Shown: one piece after another, positions 9,286-17,850 of the stretch
Position numbering within the stretch: the first letter of the stretch is position 1
How the letters are laid out: the number at the start of each line of letters is the position of its first letter
NCBI GenBank assembly: GCA_949292215.1
Contig: CASEYW010000084.1
Coordinates: 1 to 64,000 of the forward strand
Origin: an uncultured bacterium
GTDB lineage: Bacteria; Verrucomicrobiota; Lentisphaeria; Victivallales; UBA1829
DNA length: 64,000 bases
Direction: 5' to 3'
Position numbers and translations under genes: made by a program
Notes under the pieces: generated by a model
The model's database searches: none
The model's input: only the letters and a program-made list of their open reading frames with translations
What the model was told of the DNA's origin: nothing

Positions 9286-10125
9286 TTAATAGTTCAGAAT
9301 CATTCCATCGTAGCCGACTTCGATTCCATGAGGATGAAAATAGGCTTCCAGGTCTTTGTGCAATGCGCCGCTGTTGTGAGTGAAGTGATTGACGATGTAC
9401 CATGTTTCCCGATTCACGCGCTTCAGCTCTGTCAGACGGTCTTTGACTGCGAGAATAAAGCGTCCTCCGAGATGTCCGTCGCGGGAATCCCGGGTTCCGA
9501 AAGTTGCGTCGGATATGACGATGTCGAAGTGGATTTTGTGTTCTGCAAGCCAGGTCCATGTTTCTTCCGGATAGTATCCGGTATCGTTTGCGATCAGAAT
9601 CCATGCGCTTCCGTGTCGGATTGCAAAAAAGACAGCTTCATGCGGAGTCTGGTAATGATTTGCCGGCAGAGGATAAAAGGTCATATCCTCTTCCGGAAGC
9701 TCGATGGGATGAAATTCCTCAAGCGGAACCTGATTCAGATTCAACTGGTTCAGAAAGCCCCGTGTCTCTTCCCGGATGCGTTCAAACACGGAAGTCCTTC
9801 CGTAGATATTCAGAGGAATTTCGTATCCATTGGAAAAATGAGGACGGCGCATGCAGAGGGAATTTGCCGCAATATGATCTCCGTGGGCATGGGTGATGAA
9901 CAGATGTTTTAATTTTTCGGAATGCAGTTCAAATCGATATTCCTGGGCGAGACTGTCCGGACCGAAGTCAATGCGGACCCGTTCATTCAAGGCATAGGCG
10001 GTCCGCATCCGGAAATCTTTTCCCTTGTTTTTCCATGCTCCGCGGCAGACGGTGCAGTGACAGAAGATCGCGGGGATTCCTTCCGCCGCAGCACTTCCCA
10101 GCAATGTGATTTTTCCCATAATCAT
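9286..10125 (-). CDS. MBL-fold metallohydrolase, PhnP-like
   Basis: 279 residues of the metallo-beta-lactamase superfamily: HxHxDH at residues 79-84 (THAHGDH), an N-terminal CxCxxC group at C22, C24 and C27 (GIPAIFCHCTVC) like the extra zinc site of PhnP, then NDTGYYPEE and a late VNHFTHN. PhnP is a cyclic phosphodiesterase; this protein is most likely a phosphodiesterase-type hydrolase of unknown substrate. Its ATG at 10125 directly abuts the stop of the upstream MFS gene, with AAGGAG inside that gene's end, so the two are translationally coupled. A second ATG two codons in is equally usable. Confidence 0.85.
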   Translation of the reverse strand: MIMGKITLLGSAAAEGIPAIFCHCTVCRGAWKNKGKDFRMRTAYALNERVRIDFGPDSLAQEYRFELHSEKLKHLFITHAHGDHIAANSLCMRRPHFSNGYEIPLNIYGRTSVFERIREETRGFLNQLNLNQVPLEEFHPIELPEEDMTFYPLPANHYQTPHEAVFFAIRHGSAWILIANDTGYYPEETWTWLAEHKIHFDIVISDATFGTRDSRDGHLGGRFILAVKDRLTELKRVNRETWYIVNHFTHNSGALHKDLEAYFHPHGIEVGYDGMILNY

Positions 10126-11370
10126 TCATCTCCTTTTTCTGTTTGTTCCCGTTCTGTGAAACGGAAAAGGAAGCTGTTTATCTACAAGAAATACGATGAT
10201 GCCAAGAAGCATCATCAGTCCTCCTCCGATCCGGAAAAGCGCACGAGTACCGAACCATGCGCCTGCGCTCATCCCGATTGCTCCTGCGATGATCCAGCCG
10301 ACGGCCCTGCAACTCACCGCATATCCGAAAAACTGTCCCCGGTCTTCCTGGCGAGTTGTCAGCGAAAGCCAGATCTGCATAACCGGACTCAGTCCGCTGA
10401 CGAAAAAGACCATCAGCATCCGTTCCGCAAACAGCATCGGCAGGGAGGTGCAGAACGATTGCAGGATCAGCGCAATTCCGCCACCTGCGGAAATCGCCAT
10501 TGCCACCCGGTTTCCGTGGAAATGATCCGTGCACCAGCCGAATACGAATCCGCCGGCAATGCCTGCTGCCGCTGCTGCTCCGCCAATGATGCCGTTCCAG
10601 TAAAGCGTTGCCGATGTATTGCTTCCGACGATCAGTTTCACAAGAACCGGGAAGAAAGGGGTATCCAGCTGCTGGACATTGCCCATGTAGACCATCAGCA
10701 GCATCAGTCCTGTATAAATGCCGAATTTTGGAATTCCGGGTTTCGGAATTGTGAACTTCTCTCCGGCATGAGGAGGCGGAACATTTTCCCGAATCAGAAA
10801 AATGGAGATCAGAGTTGCCAGAGTCAGCATGCCTCCGCCGGAGAGAAATGCTGTTTGAAGTCCGTATAGCCCGGCGATCAGACCACCCGTTACATTCCCT
10901 GTCAGTGTTCCCGTGAATACCGCTGAACTGACTGCTCCCATCGCAGTCCCCCGGGATTCCTCGGGGGTTGAACATGCGACAAGCGTCATGCTTGCAACGT
11001 TGATTCCACCCATTGCGCCAATCAGAAAACGGACCCCTGCCAGCAAGTCCGGACCGGGTACAAATGCCATCAGCGGCAGCAGCAAAGCTGCACTCAGATT
11101 GGAACGGACAATCATCTTTTTTCGTCCGAAGTAATCCGCTGCTCTTCCCCAGAACGGTGAAAAAATCAAAAATCCGAGGTTCCCTGCAAAAGCGATCATG
11201 CCGATATAGAAATCCCGTGTTTCCGGAGACGACAGCCCGTACCGTTCCTCCAGAAAAAAAGGAATGACAGGATACGTTTGCGAATATCCCGCCATTGCCA
11301 GAAACAGCGAACACCAGACCCAGAAAACATTCCATCGCCAGGAGTACAATTTTCTCTCCTTTGTCCCCAT
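10126..11370 (-). CDS. MFS transporter
   Basis: 414 residues from the ATG at 11370, with twelve predicted membrane segments. The cytoplasmic loop 2-3 motif of the major facilitator superfamily is visible (GRAADYFGRKK), as is the MLMVFFVSGLSPVMQIWLSL stretch typical of sugar or drug transporters. Substrate unknown. The frame continues to a TTG at 11427, but that region carries a leftward promoter (TTGTCA 11427-11422, 17 bases, TACATT), so the ATG at 11370 is preferred; it gives a normal MFS length. It is followed without gap by the PhnP-like hydrolase and is divergent from a PocR-type AraC regulator that probably controls both. Confidence 0.85.
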   Translation of the reverse strand: MGTKERKLYSWRWNVFWVWCSLFLAMAGYSQTYPVIPFFLEERYGLSSPETRDFYIGMIAFAGNLGFLIFSPFWGRAADYFGRKKMIVRSNLSAALLLPLMAFVPGPDLLAGVRFLIGAMGGINVASMTLVACSTPEESRGTAMGAVSSAVFTGTLTGNVTGGLIAGLYGLQTAFLSGGGMLTLATLISIFLIRENVPPPHAGEKFTIPKPGIPKFGIYTGLMLLMVYMGNVQQLDTPFFPVLVKLIVGSNTSATLYWNGIIGGAAAAAGIAGGFVFGWCTDHFHGNRVAMAISAGGGIALILQSFCTSLPMLFAERMLMVFFVSGLSPVMQIWLSLTTRQEDRGQFFGYAVSCRAVGWIIAGAIGMSAGAWFGTRALFRIGGGLMMLLGIIVFLVDKQLPFPFHRTGTNRKRR

Positions 11371-11420
11371 CCTTTGCGGAGTTTCATTTTCGGCAAGGAA
11401 TGTATCCTGCAAGGAGGGCT

Positions 11421-11448
11421 TTGACAATCCATTTTTCAGCTATATATT
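11421..11448 (+). promoter_or_regulatory. promoter of the PocR-type regulator, -35 shared with the divergent MFS promoter
   Basis: Rightward: TTGACA (11421-11426), 16-base spacer, TATATT (11443-11448), then AAAAGGA before the ATG at 11477. The same bases read leftward give TTGTCA (11427-11422), which with a 17-base spacer and TACATT makes a weaker promoter for the MFS gene. The two -35 boxes therefore overlap on opposite strands. Confidence 0.65.
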
Positions 11449-11476
11449 TATAAATTAATGCTGAAAAGGATATTTT

Positions 11477-12394
11477 ATGGAATATTTTGAGGGAATGGAC
11501 CCGGAAAATCCGGGAAAATATCTGCGGGAAACATTGATTGGCATTGAGAAGCATTTTGACGTTGTCATTACGGTTCATGATTGCCGGGGACTTCTTTACA
11601 GCAAGTCCGGTGAGCATATTTTCGAGGACCATCGATGTCATACGCATCCGTTCTGTACGGCTTTGCGCTATTCGATGCCATTCTGGCACACGTACTGCAA
11701 GCGGAATTGTCTGTTTAAAGCGGAATCGCTGGCGCGTGAGACGTTTCGTCCATATCTGCACAAATGCTGGAAAGGGGGGACTGAGCTTATCGTTCCCGGC
11801 GAGCGAAACGGTTCGCTTGTTCTTCTGATGTATGCCGGCGTGTTTCGGGAAGCGGGAGACGTTCCGCCGGAATGTCTCCCGGAGTCGGTCCAAAAAGAAT
11901 TTTACGCTTTGAAAGAACTTCATCGCGAAGATCTGGAGCAGTTGAGCCGAGTATTATTTACATTCGGGCAATCGGTCATTTACTGTTCCACGGAATTATG
12001 CCGGAAGAATGATCATCGCAAAATGAGCTCGCGGCGTCATGAGATTCGTCGATTCCTGACGGAAAACGCTCACAGGGAGATCACCCTGGAAGATCTTGCC
12101 GCGGAGCTCTGTCTCTCTCCTTCGCGGACAAGCCATCTTGTGAAGATGCTGTTCACGGTACCGTTTCGGGATTTGCTTGAGGATGAACGCATGACAAGAG
12201 CAAAAAACATGCTTCTGAATAGCGAAATGCCTCTGAAAACGATTGCCGAAGCGATCGGCTTCCGCAATGAGTTTTATTTCAGTAAAGTCTTCCGCCTGCA
12301 TTACGGGATTCCGCCCGGACGGTTCCGGCGGATGCGGCAGACAGATGATGTCGAAAAAAAATCCCGGCGCCGGGAGGCCGCCGGGAAAACATGA
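11477..12394 (+). CDS. AraC-family regulator with PocR-like sensor domain
   Basis: 305 residues. The N-terminal 150 residues match the PocR sensory domain: conserved Cys/His around residues 55-85 (CHTHPFCTALRYS, HTYCKRNCLFKAE) and LHKCWKGGTELIVPG. The C-terminal 100 residues are a double helix-turn-helix of the AraC type (EITLEDLAAELCLSPSRTSH, then PLKTIAEAIGFRNEFYFSKV, FRLHYGIPPGRFRRM). PocR of enteric bacteria responds to propanediol; here the ligand is unknown. It is divergent from the MFS/PhnP-like pair and shares the -35 region, so it likely controls uptake and breakdown of one compound. Confidence 0.88.
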   Translation: MEYFEGMDPENPGKYLRETLIGIEKHFDVVITVHDCRGLLYSKSGEHIFEDHRCHTHPFCTALRYSMPFWHTYCKRNCLFKAESLARETFRPYLHKCWKGGTELIVPGERNGSLVLLMYAGVFREAGDVPPECLPESVQKEFYALKELHREDLEQLSRVLFTFGQSVIYCSTELCRKNDHRKMSSRRHEIRRFLTENAHREITLEDLAAELCLSPSRTSHLVKMLFTVPFRDLLEDERMTRAKNMLLNSEMPLKTIAEAIGFRNEFYFSKVFRLHYGIPPGRFRRMRQTDDVEKKSRRREAAGKT

Positions 12395-12405
12395 TGGAAA
12401 TGTTA

Positions 12406-12425
12406 GACGGAATCAGTATTCCGTC
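12406..12425. other. hairpin overlapping the 3' end of the RRM gene
   Basis: Perfect inverted repeat GACGGAAT-CAGT-ATTCCGTC between two convergent genes, overlapping the RRM stop codon. It has no following T-run. It may be a weak shared terminator or an RNA-stability structure. Confidence 0.4.
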
Positions 12426-12766
12426 GGTCTTTGCGGACGGTCTCCGCGGGGACGGAATCCGCCGTTTCCACGGGGGCCGTCAAACCGTCTCTGTGGACGA
12501 TCTCCGAAAGAGCGCGGCCGTTCTGTTCGTTCTCTTGCTTCATTCACGCGAAGACGTCTTCCGCCGAACTCCTGTCCGTCAAGAGCCTGAATTGCCTCCT
12601 GTGCCGCGGCGTCGTCCATTTCAACGAATCCGAATCCCTTGGGTCTGTTTGTTTCTCTGTCGATTACGAGTTTTACCAGCTTTACTTCTCCGTAGGAGCC
12701 GAAAAGGTCCCTGACTTCCTGTTCTGTTGCACTGTAAGGCAGATTGCCTACATAAATGCTTTTCAT
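12413..12766 (-). CDS. RNA-binding protein with a single RRM and Arg/Gly-rich tail
   Basis: 117 residues. RNP2 is at residues 4-9 (IYVGNL) and RNP1 near residue 40 (KGFGFVEM), followed by a basic Arg/Gly/Pro tail (GGFRPRGDRPQRP). This is the bacterial Rbp-type single-RRM protein seen in cyanobacteria, Verrucomicrobia relatives and others, and sometimes linked to cold adaptation. The ATG at 12766 is chosen because the protein then begins MKSIYVGN as the family does, with GGAG upstream; the in-frame extension to 12841 has no homology feel. It stands alone on the minus strand. Confidence 0.9.
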   Translation of the reverse strand: MKSIYVGNLPYSATEQEVRDLFGSYGEVKLVKLVIDRETNRPKGFGFVEMDDAAAQEAIQALDGQEFGGRRLRVNEARERTERPRSFGDRPQRRFDGPRGNGGFRPRGDRPQRPTEY

Positions 12767-13359
12767 TTTATGATGTTCTCCGTTAACAGCCAATCGGCAT
12801 CGCCGAACGTCTTTGCCGGACATTTTTTTCAGTCTCGACAAATCAAATCTTTAAATCCTGGCGATCCCTCCCGCCGCCGGATTCCTTCCTCCTCCTCAGT
12901 CTCCGCAGCGATGGACCTTTTCCCTCCCGGAGAAAATTGCCGGTACGCAATCGTTTACTCAGGCTGGAGCAATTTACATGCTCCTTTGAATAACTTATAT
13001 GCGGAAAATACCGATTGCAAAATAAAAATGGATTTGTTCCGTAAAAAAAACGTTTTTTTTGGGGGAAATGTTTCCGGAAAAGCGAATTTAATATTTTTTC
13101 TCATATTTTTTTGGAAAAACGGAGCACTTCTGCGTTGCCAAACGTAATTTTATGGACGGGAGCGTTTTTCATCCCGAAGATTCCGGGAAAAAGGTCTGCA
13201 GATTCTGGTGGCGGGGGCTTCTCTGCCCGGATATTCTGGAAAGGCCGGGAGTACAAGCGTTTGATGTCGGGAGAAGGAAACCTGGCATCCTCCCCCTTGT
13301 GATTGTTTTCCAGTCACCTTGCCGAAATGGGGGAGATTCCGGCAAGGTTCCGGAGTCTG
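12767..13359. other. 593-base stretch without a convincing gene
   Basis: Lies between the RRM gene start and the RND permease end. It contains an inverted repeat GGAGCA-N7-TGCTCC at 12966-12984, an AT-rich section with long A and T runs (13040-13115), and a hairpin CCTTGCCG / CGGCAAGG at 13318-13348 downstream of the RND permease. The leader of the RRM mRNA should start in the first 200 bases. No ORF here has a plausible start and composition. A small RNA cannot be excluded. Confidence 0.5.
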
Positions 13360-16300
13360 TCAGACGGAAGCCGGCGCCGTTTTTTTATTCCTGCGCAGAC
13401 GGGAGATCAAACGGAGGAATGTGTGTTTGCGCGGCTTGGCTGTATCATGCACGAAGATGAAGTAGAGCGCGGGAATGACATACAGAGTCAGAAGGGATGC
13501 GATCGTCAGTCCTCCGACAACACCCATACCGCAGCTTGCCCGCAGTTCGGATCCGAGTCCGGTTCCGAATGCCATCGGCAGCATGCCGGCGACGGATGCG
13601 ATGGAGGTCATCACAATCGGCCGGAACTTTGCCTGGGTTGCCTGCAGCATTGCCTTGTGGGTTGTTACACCCGAGCTGACCAGTGCAGCACATTCGTCCA
13701 TGATCAGGATTGCGTTGTTCACCACGATTCCGATCATCATGACACCGCCGAGAAGTCCCATCATGGACATCGACATCCTTGCGACCCAAAGAGTTGCATA
13801 CATCCCGAGGAATCCGAGCGGGACCGTGAACATGATGAGGAACGGTCTTGTCCAGGATTCCATGATTGCCGCAATCAGCAGATAGGTCAGAACGGTTGCC
13901 AGAAGAATGACATGGATGAACTCCTGAGCCGTTTCGTTCATCAGCTCGACGCTTCCGCTCATGCGGACACCATACCCCGGCGGCAAAGCCTGAAGCGCCA
14001 TGTCGCCGATCGCTTTCGAGACATTTCCAAGCGCCATTCCCGGTGCGGTGTTCGCGTAGAGCCACATGGTACGGACCTTGTCATAACGGTTTACGACGAC
14101 AGGACGGGTGTCTTCCGTGATTTCCGCGAGGACTTCGGTTCCCAGCGGATTGTTGTCCTTGGTTGTCGGCGCATTCTGCCGAAGCTGTTCTTCGCCGTAC
14201 TCTTTCTGGTTTTTGACACGAATGTCAAACGTTCTCGCGCCGGAGCGATAGTCGCCGACTTCGATTCCGTCGAGAGAGCCCAGCAGATATTCATAGACGT
14301 CGTTTGCCGACATGTTCAGATTCTGAAGAACGGTTCGACGCGGAGTGATGTTGATGTTCGGTTTGCGCTCACGACGACTGGAGTCGAGGTCGCGGGTGAT
14401 TCCGAGGGCGGGGAGTTTTTCCATGACCTCCATTTCCGCCGCTTCGAGAACGTCAAGATCAGGTCCGTTGATGACGCAGCGGATTTCCGCACCGCTTCCG
14501 CCGAACGTCGGCGGAATCGAAAGGGTGACGCGGCAGTTGTCCAGATAGGCCAGCTCTTTCCGGAGGAGAGCCTGGAGGTCATAAATGGATTCCTTGCGTT
14601 CAAATTTGTCGGTGGTGCGGAGGTTGATCTGTCCCAGATAGACGGCGGAGCTGACCTGTCCGCTTCCACCGTCGGAGTCTCCGACGGAAATCGACATACC
14701 GCGGATGAAGTCGAACTTTTTCAGATGATCCGCCGCTTCCCGGATCAGCTTATCTGTTGTTTCCAGATTGTAGTTGGTCGGGAATTCGAATTTGATGCGG
14801 ATTTCTCCCTGGTCGCAGAACGGCAGGAAGGAAAGCCCCACCTGGGGAACCACGAAGAAAAAGACAGCAGCGGCAAGTGCCAGAACCACGAGCATGAGAG
14901 TTTTCGGGAAACGGGCGGTCCATTCGATGCTTTTATCGAACTTCCTGCAGAGCCAGTCGTATCCGGTATCCCACGGAATGAACATTTTCTGGAGGAAGGT
15001 TTTTCCTTCCACGGCCTGTTTTTTCTTTTTCTTCAGCAGGACGCATGCAAGAATCGGTGTCAGTGTGAAGCTGATGAAGAGCGAAACGAGTGTTGCTCCG
15101 ACCATGACTCCTGCAAACGGCACCATCATGCTTCCGATTCGAGTGGTCATCATCATGACGGGAACGAACACCACCACGTTGGTCAGCGCACTGGCGGATA
15201 CCGCCGCGATAACTTCGCTGGTTCCGCGCTCCGCCGCTGTTTTGATCGGTTCGCCGCGGTCCAGATGCTTGAAGATGTTTTCAATCACCACGATGGAGTT
15301 GGTTACCAGCACGCCGACGGAACATCCCAGCGACAGCAGCGTCATGATGTTGAAGGAATATTGGAAATAGGCCATCACCGCAAATGTGACTACAACGGAG
15401 ATTGGCATGGATATCATGACAATGAACGTGGATTTCGGTTCATGCAGGAACAGGAACAGTAGAATGGCGGTCAGGATGATACCGGTCAGGATGCTGCTCC
15501 AGGCATCGTCCACGGATGCCTGAATGAAAGCTCCGGAGTCTGTGAACCAGACGAGTTTCATGCCGGTCGGCAGTTCTCCGTTTTTGATCATGGTCTGAAA
15601 GCGCTGGCGGATGCCGTTGATGACCTCGATTGCGTTGGCTTCGCCTTTTTTGACGATACGGAAGCGTGCGGCCGGTTCGCCGTTGACGTAGGCTTTGCTT
15701 CGAACTTCGCGGCTCATGAATTTGACGTCGGCGACATCGCGCAGATAGACGCGTTTGTTTTTGAATTTGCCGACTTCCAGGGCCTTGATCTGTTCAAAAT
15801 CCTTGAAGTCTCCGTCGAAAGTCACGTTCTTTTCCCCTTTGTCGAACTGAATTCGGCCGAGGGGTTTGCGGACGTTGTTCGCTTCGAGTTTTGCGACAAT
15901 GTCGTTGATCGAGAGATTCATCGCAGTCAGTTTTGCGCGGTCCAGCAGAACATGAATCTGCATTTCGTTGGCTCCGTAGACACGGACCTCGCCGACGCCG
16001 GGGACCGAGGAGAAGCGGTCTGCGATAACATCGTCAGCGTAATCATAAAGATCGTCCTGTGTGCGGTCTCCGACCAGGAACGCCTGAACCACGGTTGTTG
16101 CGTTGGTGTCAATTTTCCGGATTGTCGGTTCTTTTGCTCCGTCGGGGAAATCTTCGCGGATACGGTTCAATGCTTCACGGATGTCGGTTGCTGCCACATC
16201 CACGTCGATTCCCATATTGAATTCCAGCTGAATGCGCGCTTCGTCTTCGATGGAGACGCTGGTTACATGCTTGATGCCGTCCAGAGAGGAGACTGCATCC

Positions 16301-16503
16301 TCAATGCGTTTGGCAATTTCGACTTCGATTTCCGTCGGGCTGGCGCCTTCGTATTCACAACGGACCAGCACGGTCGGGATCTCCATGTTGGGCAGGAGGT
16401 CGATGCTGATTTTCGGATAGAGACTGATGCCGATCATGACCAGCACGATGATAAACGCTGTCATCGCGATCGGGCGCTGAACGGACCACTTGCTTAAAAA
16501 CAT
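13360..16503 (-). CDS. RND efflux transporter permease (AcrB/HAE-like)
   Basis: 1047 residues, the normal length for an inner-membrane RND pump. It starts MFLSKWSVQRPIAMTAFIIV and has the two-fold repeat of six TM segments plus large periplasmic loops (EYEGASPTEIEVEIAKRIED; SLPMAFGTG-type ending MLPMAFGTGLGSELR). It exports hydrophobic compounds across the envelope with an adaptor and an outer-membrane channel; no channel gene is in the window. Oddity: the TM4 proton-relay Asp pair of AcrB is replaced (GVLVTNSIVVIEN; T401, N402) and the TM10 Lys position is Asn (GIVVNNAILIMD; N929). It lies 12 bases after the adaptor gene, in one operon. Confidence 0.92.
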   Translation of the reverse strand: MFLSKWSVQRPIAMTAFIIVLVMIGISLYPKISIDLLPNMEIPTVLVRCEYEGASPTEIEVEIAKRIEDAVSSLDGIKHVTSVSIEDEARIQLEFNMGIDVDVAATDIREALNRIREDFPDGAKEPTIRKIDTNATTVVQAFLVGDRTQDDLYDYADDVIADRFSSVPGVGEVRVYGANEMQIHVLLDRAKLTAMNLSINDIVAKLEANNVRKPLGRIQFDKGEKNVTFDGDFKDFEQIKALEVGKFKNKRVYLRDVADVKFMSREVRSKAYVNGEPAARFRIVKKGEANAIEVINGIRQRFQTMIKNGELPTGMKLVWFTDSGAFIQASVDDAWSSILTGIILTAILLFLFLHEPKSTFIVMISMPISVVVTFAVMAYFQYSFNIMTLLSLGCSVGVLVTNSIVVIENIFKHLDRGEPIKTAAERGTSEVIAAVSASALTNVVVFVPVMMMTTRIGSMMVPFAGVMVGATLVSLFISFTLTPILACVLLKKKKKQAVEGKTFLQKMFIPWDTGYDWLCRKFDKSIEWTARFPKTLMLVVLALAAAVFFFVVPQVGLSFLPFCDQGEIRIKFEFPTNYNLETTDKLIREAADHLKKFDFIRGMSISVGDSDGGSGQVSSAVYLGQINLRTTDKFERKESIYDLQALLRKELAYLDNCRVTLSIPPTFGGSGAEIRCVINGPDLDVLEAAEMEVMEKLPALGITRDLDSSRRERKPNINITPRRTVLQNLNMSANDVYEYLLGSLDGIEVGDYRSGARTFDIRVKNQKEYGEEQLRQNAPTTKDNNPLGTEVLAEITEDTRPVVVNRYDKVRTMWLYANTAPGMALGNVSKAIGDMALQALPPGYGVRMSGSVELMNETAQEFIHVILLATVLTYLLIAAIMESWTRPFLIMFTVPLGFLGMYATLWVARMSMSMMGLLGGVMMIGIVVNNAILIMDECAALVSSGVTTHKAMLQATQAKFRPIVMTSIASVAGMLPMAFGTGLGSELRASCGMGVVGGLTIASLLTLYVIPALYFIFVHDTAKPRKHTFLRLISRLRRNKKTAPASV

Positions 16504-16515
16504 GAACGACCTCCG

Positions 16516-17688
16516 TTATTTCTGGTTGATCGCCCGCAGAAGCGAACCGTTGTTGACGAAGGTCTGTCCTGTCACGACAAAACGTTCCTTCAGCAGTTCC
16601 GCTGCGTTCACCACTTCACAGTACTTGCCATCCACAATGCCGCGGATGACATTGAAACTTTTTGCACGGTTGTTCGGGTCCACCGCATAGACGATATAAC
16701 GATCGTTCGCACGGAGCAGGAGGGCGTCGGCAGGAAGTCCGTATGCCTCTTTCTCCTGAAGGACTATGCTCAGGTCACAGAGCATTCCGCTGACGAGAGG
16801 CACTTTTTCGGGAACCAGAATTTTCAGCTTGAACGTTCTGCTTTCCGGATCAATGCTCGGGGCTTTATAAGTGACGGGACCTCTTCCCTTCTCCTCCCCC
16901 GCGATCAGAAAACGCACCTGGGTCTTTCCGGGAACCACCTGATCGTAATAAACTGCGCTGATGTAACAGATGACTTCCAGCACCTTCTGGTTTTCCAGTT
17001 TCATGATGTTCTGCCCGGTGCTGACGTATTCGTTTTCCTCAATATACTTGTCTGTGACGATACAGTCGAACGGTGCCGTAATGACGGAATCGGCAAGATT
17101 CTTGCGCGCAATGACCAGATTGCTTTCCGCCTGCTTGAGCTGAGCTTCCGCATTGATGATGGCGGCCTTGGCGTTCTGAATGTCCATTTCCGCTTTTTTG
17201 AAATTTGTTTCGTAGGTTTCGAATTCCGACTGACTGGTCGCTTTGGACTGCCAGAGACGGAGGAAGCGTTCATAATCCAGTTCCGCTTTTCGTTTTGTGA
17301 TTTCGGCGGTCTTCAGAGCAATTTTCGAGCTTTCCAGCTCAGCTTTTTTGACCTTGATCGCATCTTCCTGCACAGTAACCTGGTTTTTCAGGATCTGACG
17401 GTCGATGCCGAAGAGCGTATCGCCTTTTTTCCGGACATCTCCTTCATCGACTTTCAGAAGTTCCAGCGTGCCGCTGATTTTCGCGGAGATCGTTGCATAC
17501 TCCACCGGCCAGACCGTTCCCTGAACCGGAATCTGCTGACGGAACACACGTTTCTGCAACGGCTCAAGCGTTACGCGCACTTCGCGTTCCGCCACCTTCT
17601 TATCCTCTTTTTGATTGCGGCATCCGACAAGCCCGGAAACAACTCCGGCAACAGCAAGCAATGCCAGCAATTTTGAAAATCTGCCCAT
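16516..17688 (-). CDS. RND efflux periplasmic adaptor lipoprotein
   Basis: 390 residues of the membrane fusion protein family. The N-terminus is a lipoprotein signal (MGRFSKLLALLAVAG, then GLVGC). It is followed by barrel and lipoyl halves (GTVWPVEYATISAKISGTLE, DEGDVRKKGDTLFGIDRQIL), a long coiled-coil hairpin (about residues 95-185), and LADSVITAPFDCIVTDKYI. The start at 17688 is fixed by GGAAGGAG five bases upstream; the in-frame ATG at 17703 would lie before that site. It links the RND permease to an outer-membrane channel. Its promoter region carries a tandem 11-bp repeat that may bind the upstream response regulator. Confidence 0.92.
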   Translation of the reverse strand: MGRFSKLLALLAVAGVVSGLVGCRNQKEDKKVAEREVRVTLEPLQKRVFRQQIPVQGTVWPVEYATISAKISGTLELLKVDEGDVRKKGDTLFGIDRQILKNQVTVQEDAIKVKKAELESSKIALKTAEITKRKAELDYERFLRLWQSKATSQSEFETYETNFKKAEMDIQNAKAAIINAEAQLKQAESNLVIARKNLADSVITAPFDCIVTDKYIEENEYVSTGQNIMKLENQKVLEVICYISAVYYDQVVPGKTQVRFLIAGEEKGRGPVTYKAPSIDPESRTFKLKILVPEKVPLVSGMLCDLSIVLQEKEAYGLPADALLLRANDRYIVYAVDPNNRAKSFNVIRGIVDGKYCEVVNAAELLKERFVVTGQTFVNNGSLLRAINQK

Positions 17689-17739
17689 GATCGCTCCTTC
17701 CATACTATGATAAAAACAATGTTATGAATTTTTTTCCAT

Positions 17740-17767
17740 ACAGTAGCCCGTTCCTGCCGACTTGCAA
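17740..17767 (-). promoter_or_regulatory. promoter of the RND operon
   Basis: Reading leftward: TTGCAA (17767-17762), 16-base spacer, TACTGT (17745-17740). It sits immediately downstream of the tandem repeats at 17773-17798, the position expected for an activator site. Confidence 0.5.
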
Positions 17768-17772
17768 CATCC

Positions 17773-17798
17773 TTGACAAAATATTGACAAAATATTGA
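17773..17798. promoter_or_regulatory. tandem 11-bp repeat, candidate response-regulator site
   Basis: TTGACAAAATA at 17773-17783 and again at 17784-17794, then a partial third (TTGA). OmpR/PhoB-type regulators bind direct repeats with an 11-bp period, and Bacillus PhoP boxes are TT(A/T)ACA repeats with five-base spacing, which this resembles. A PhoB-like regulator gene lies 1.8 kb upstream on the same strand. Binding is inference. Confidence 0.5.
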
Positions 17799-17850
17799 TT
17801 TCAGGCAGACAAACAAAGTTGCGGAAACGAAAAGCTGCTCTCAATCAGAA

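Noticed and set aside
11371-11427. TTG start of the MFS gene 19 codons upstream
   Set aside because: No ribosome site, and the codon lies in the -35 region of the leftward promoter. Kept only as an alternative.
13303-15462. 719-codon open frame on the plus strand inside the RND permease gene
   Set aside because: It is fully antisense to a clear RND permease and reads as His/Asp/Cys-rich low-complexity protein, typical of a shadow frame.
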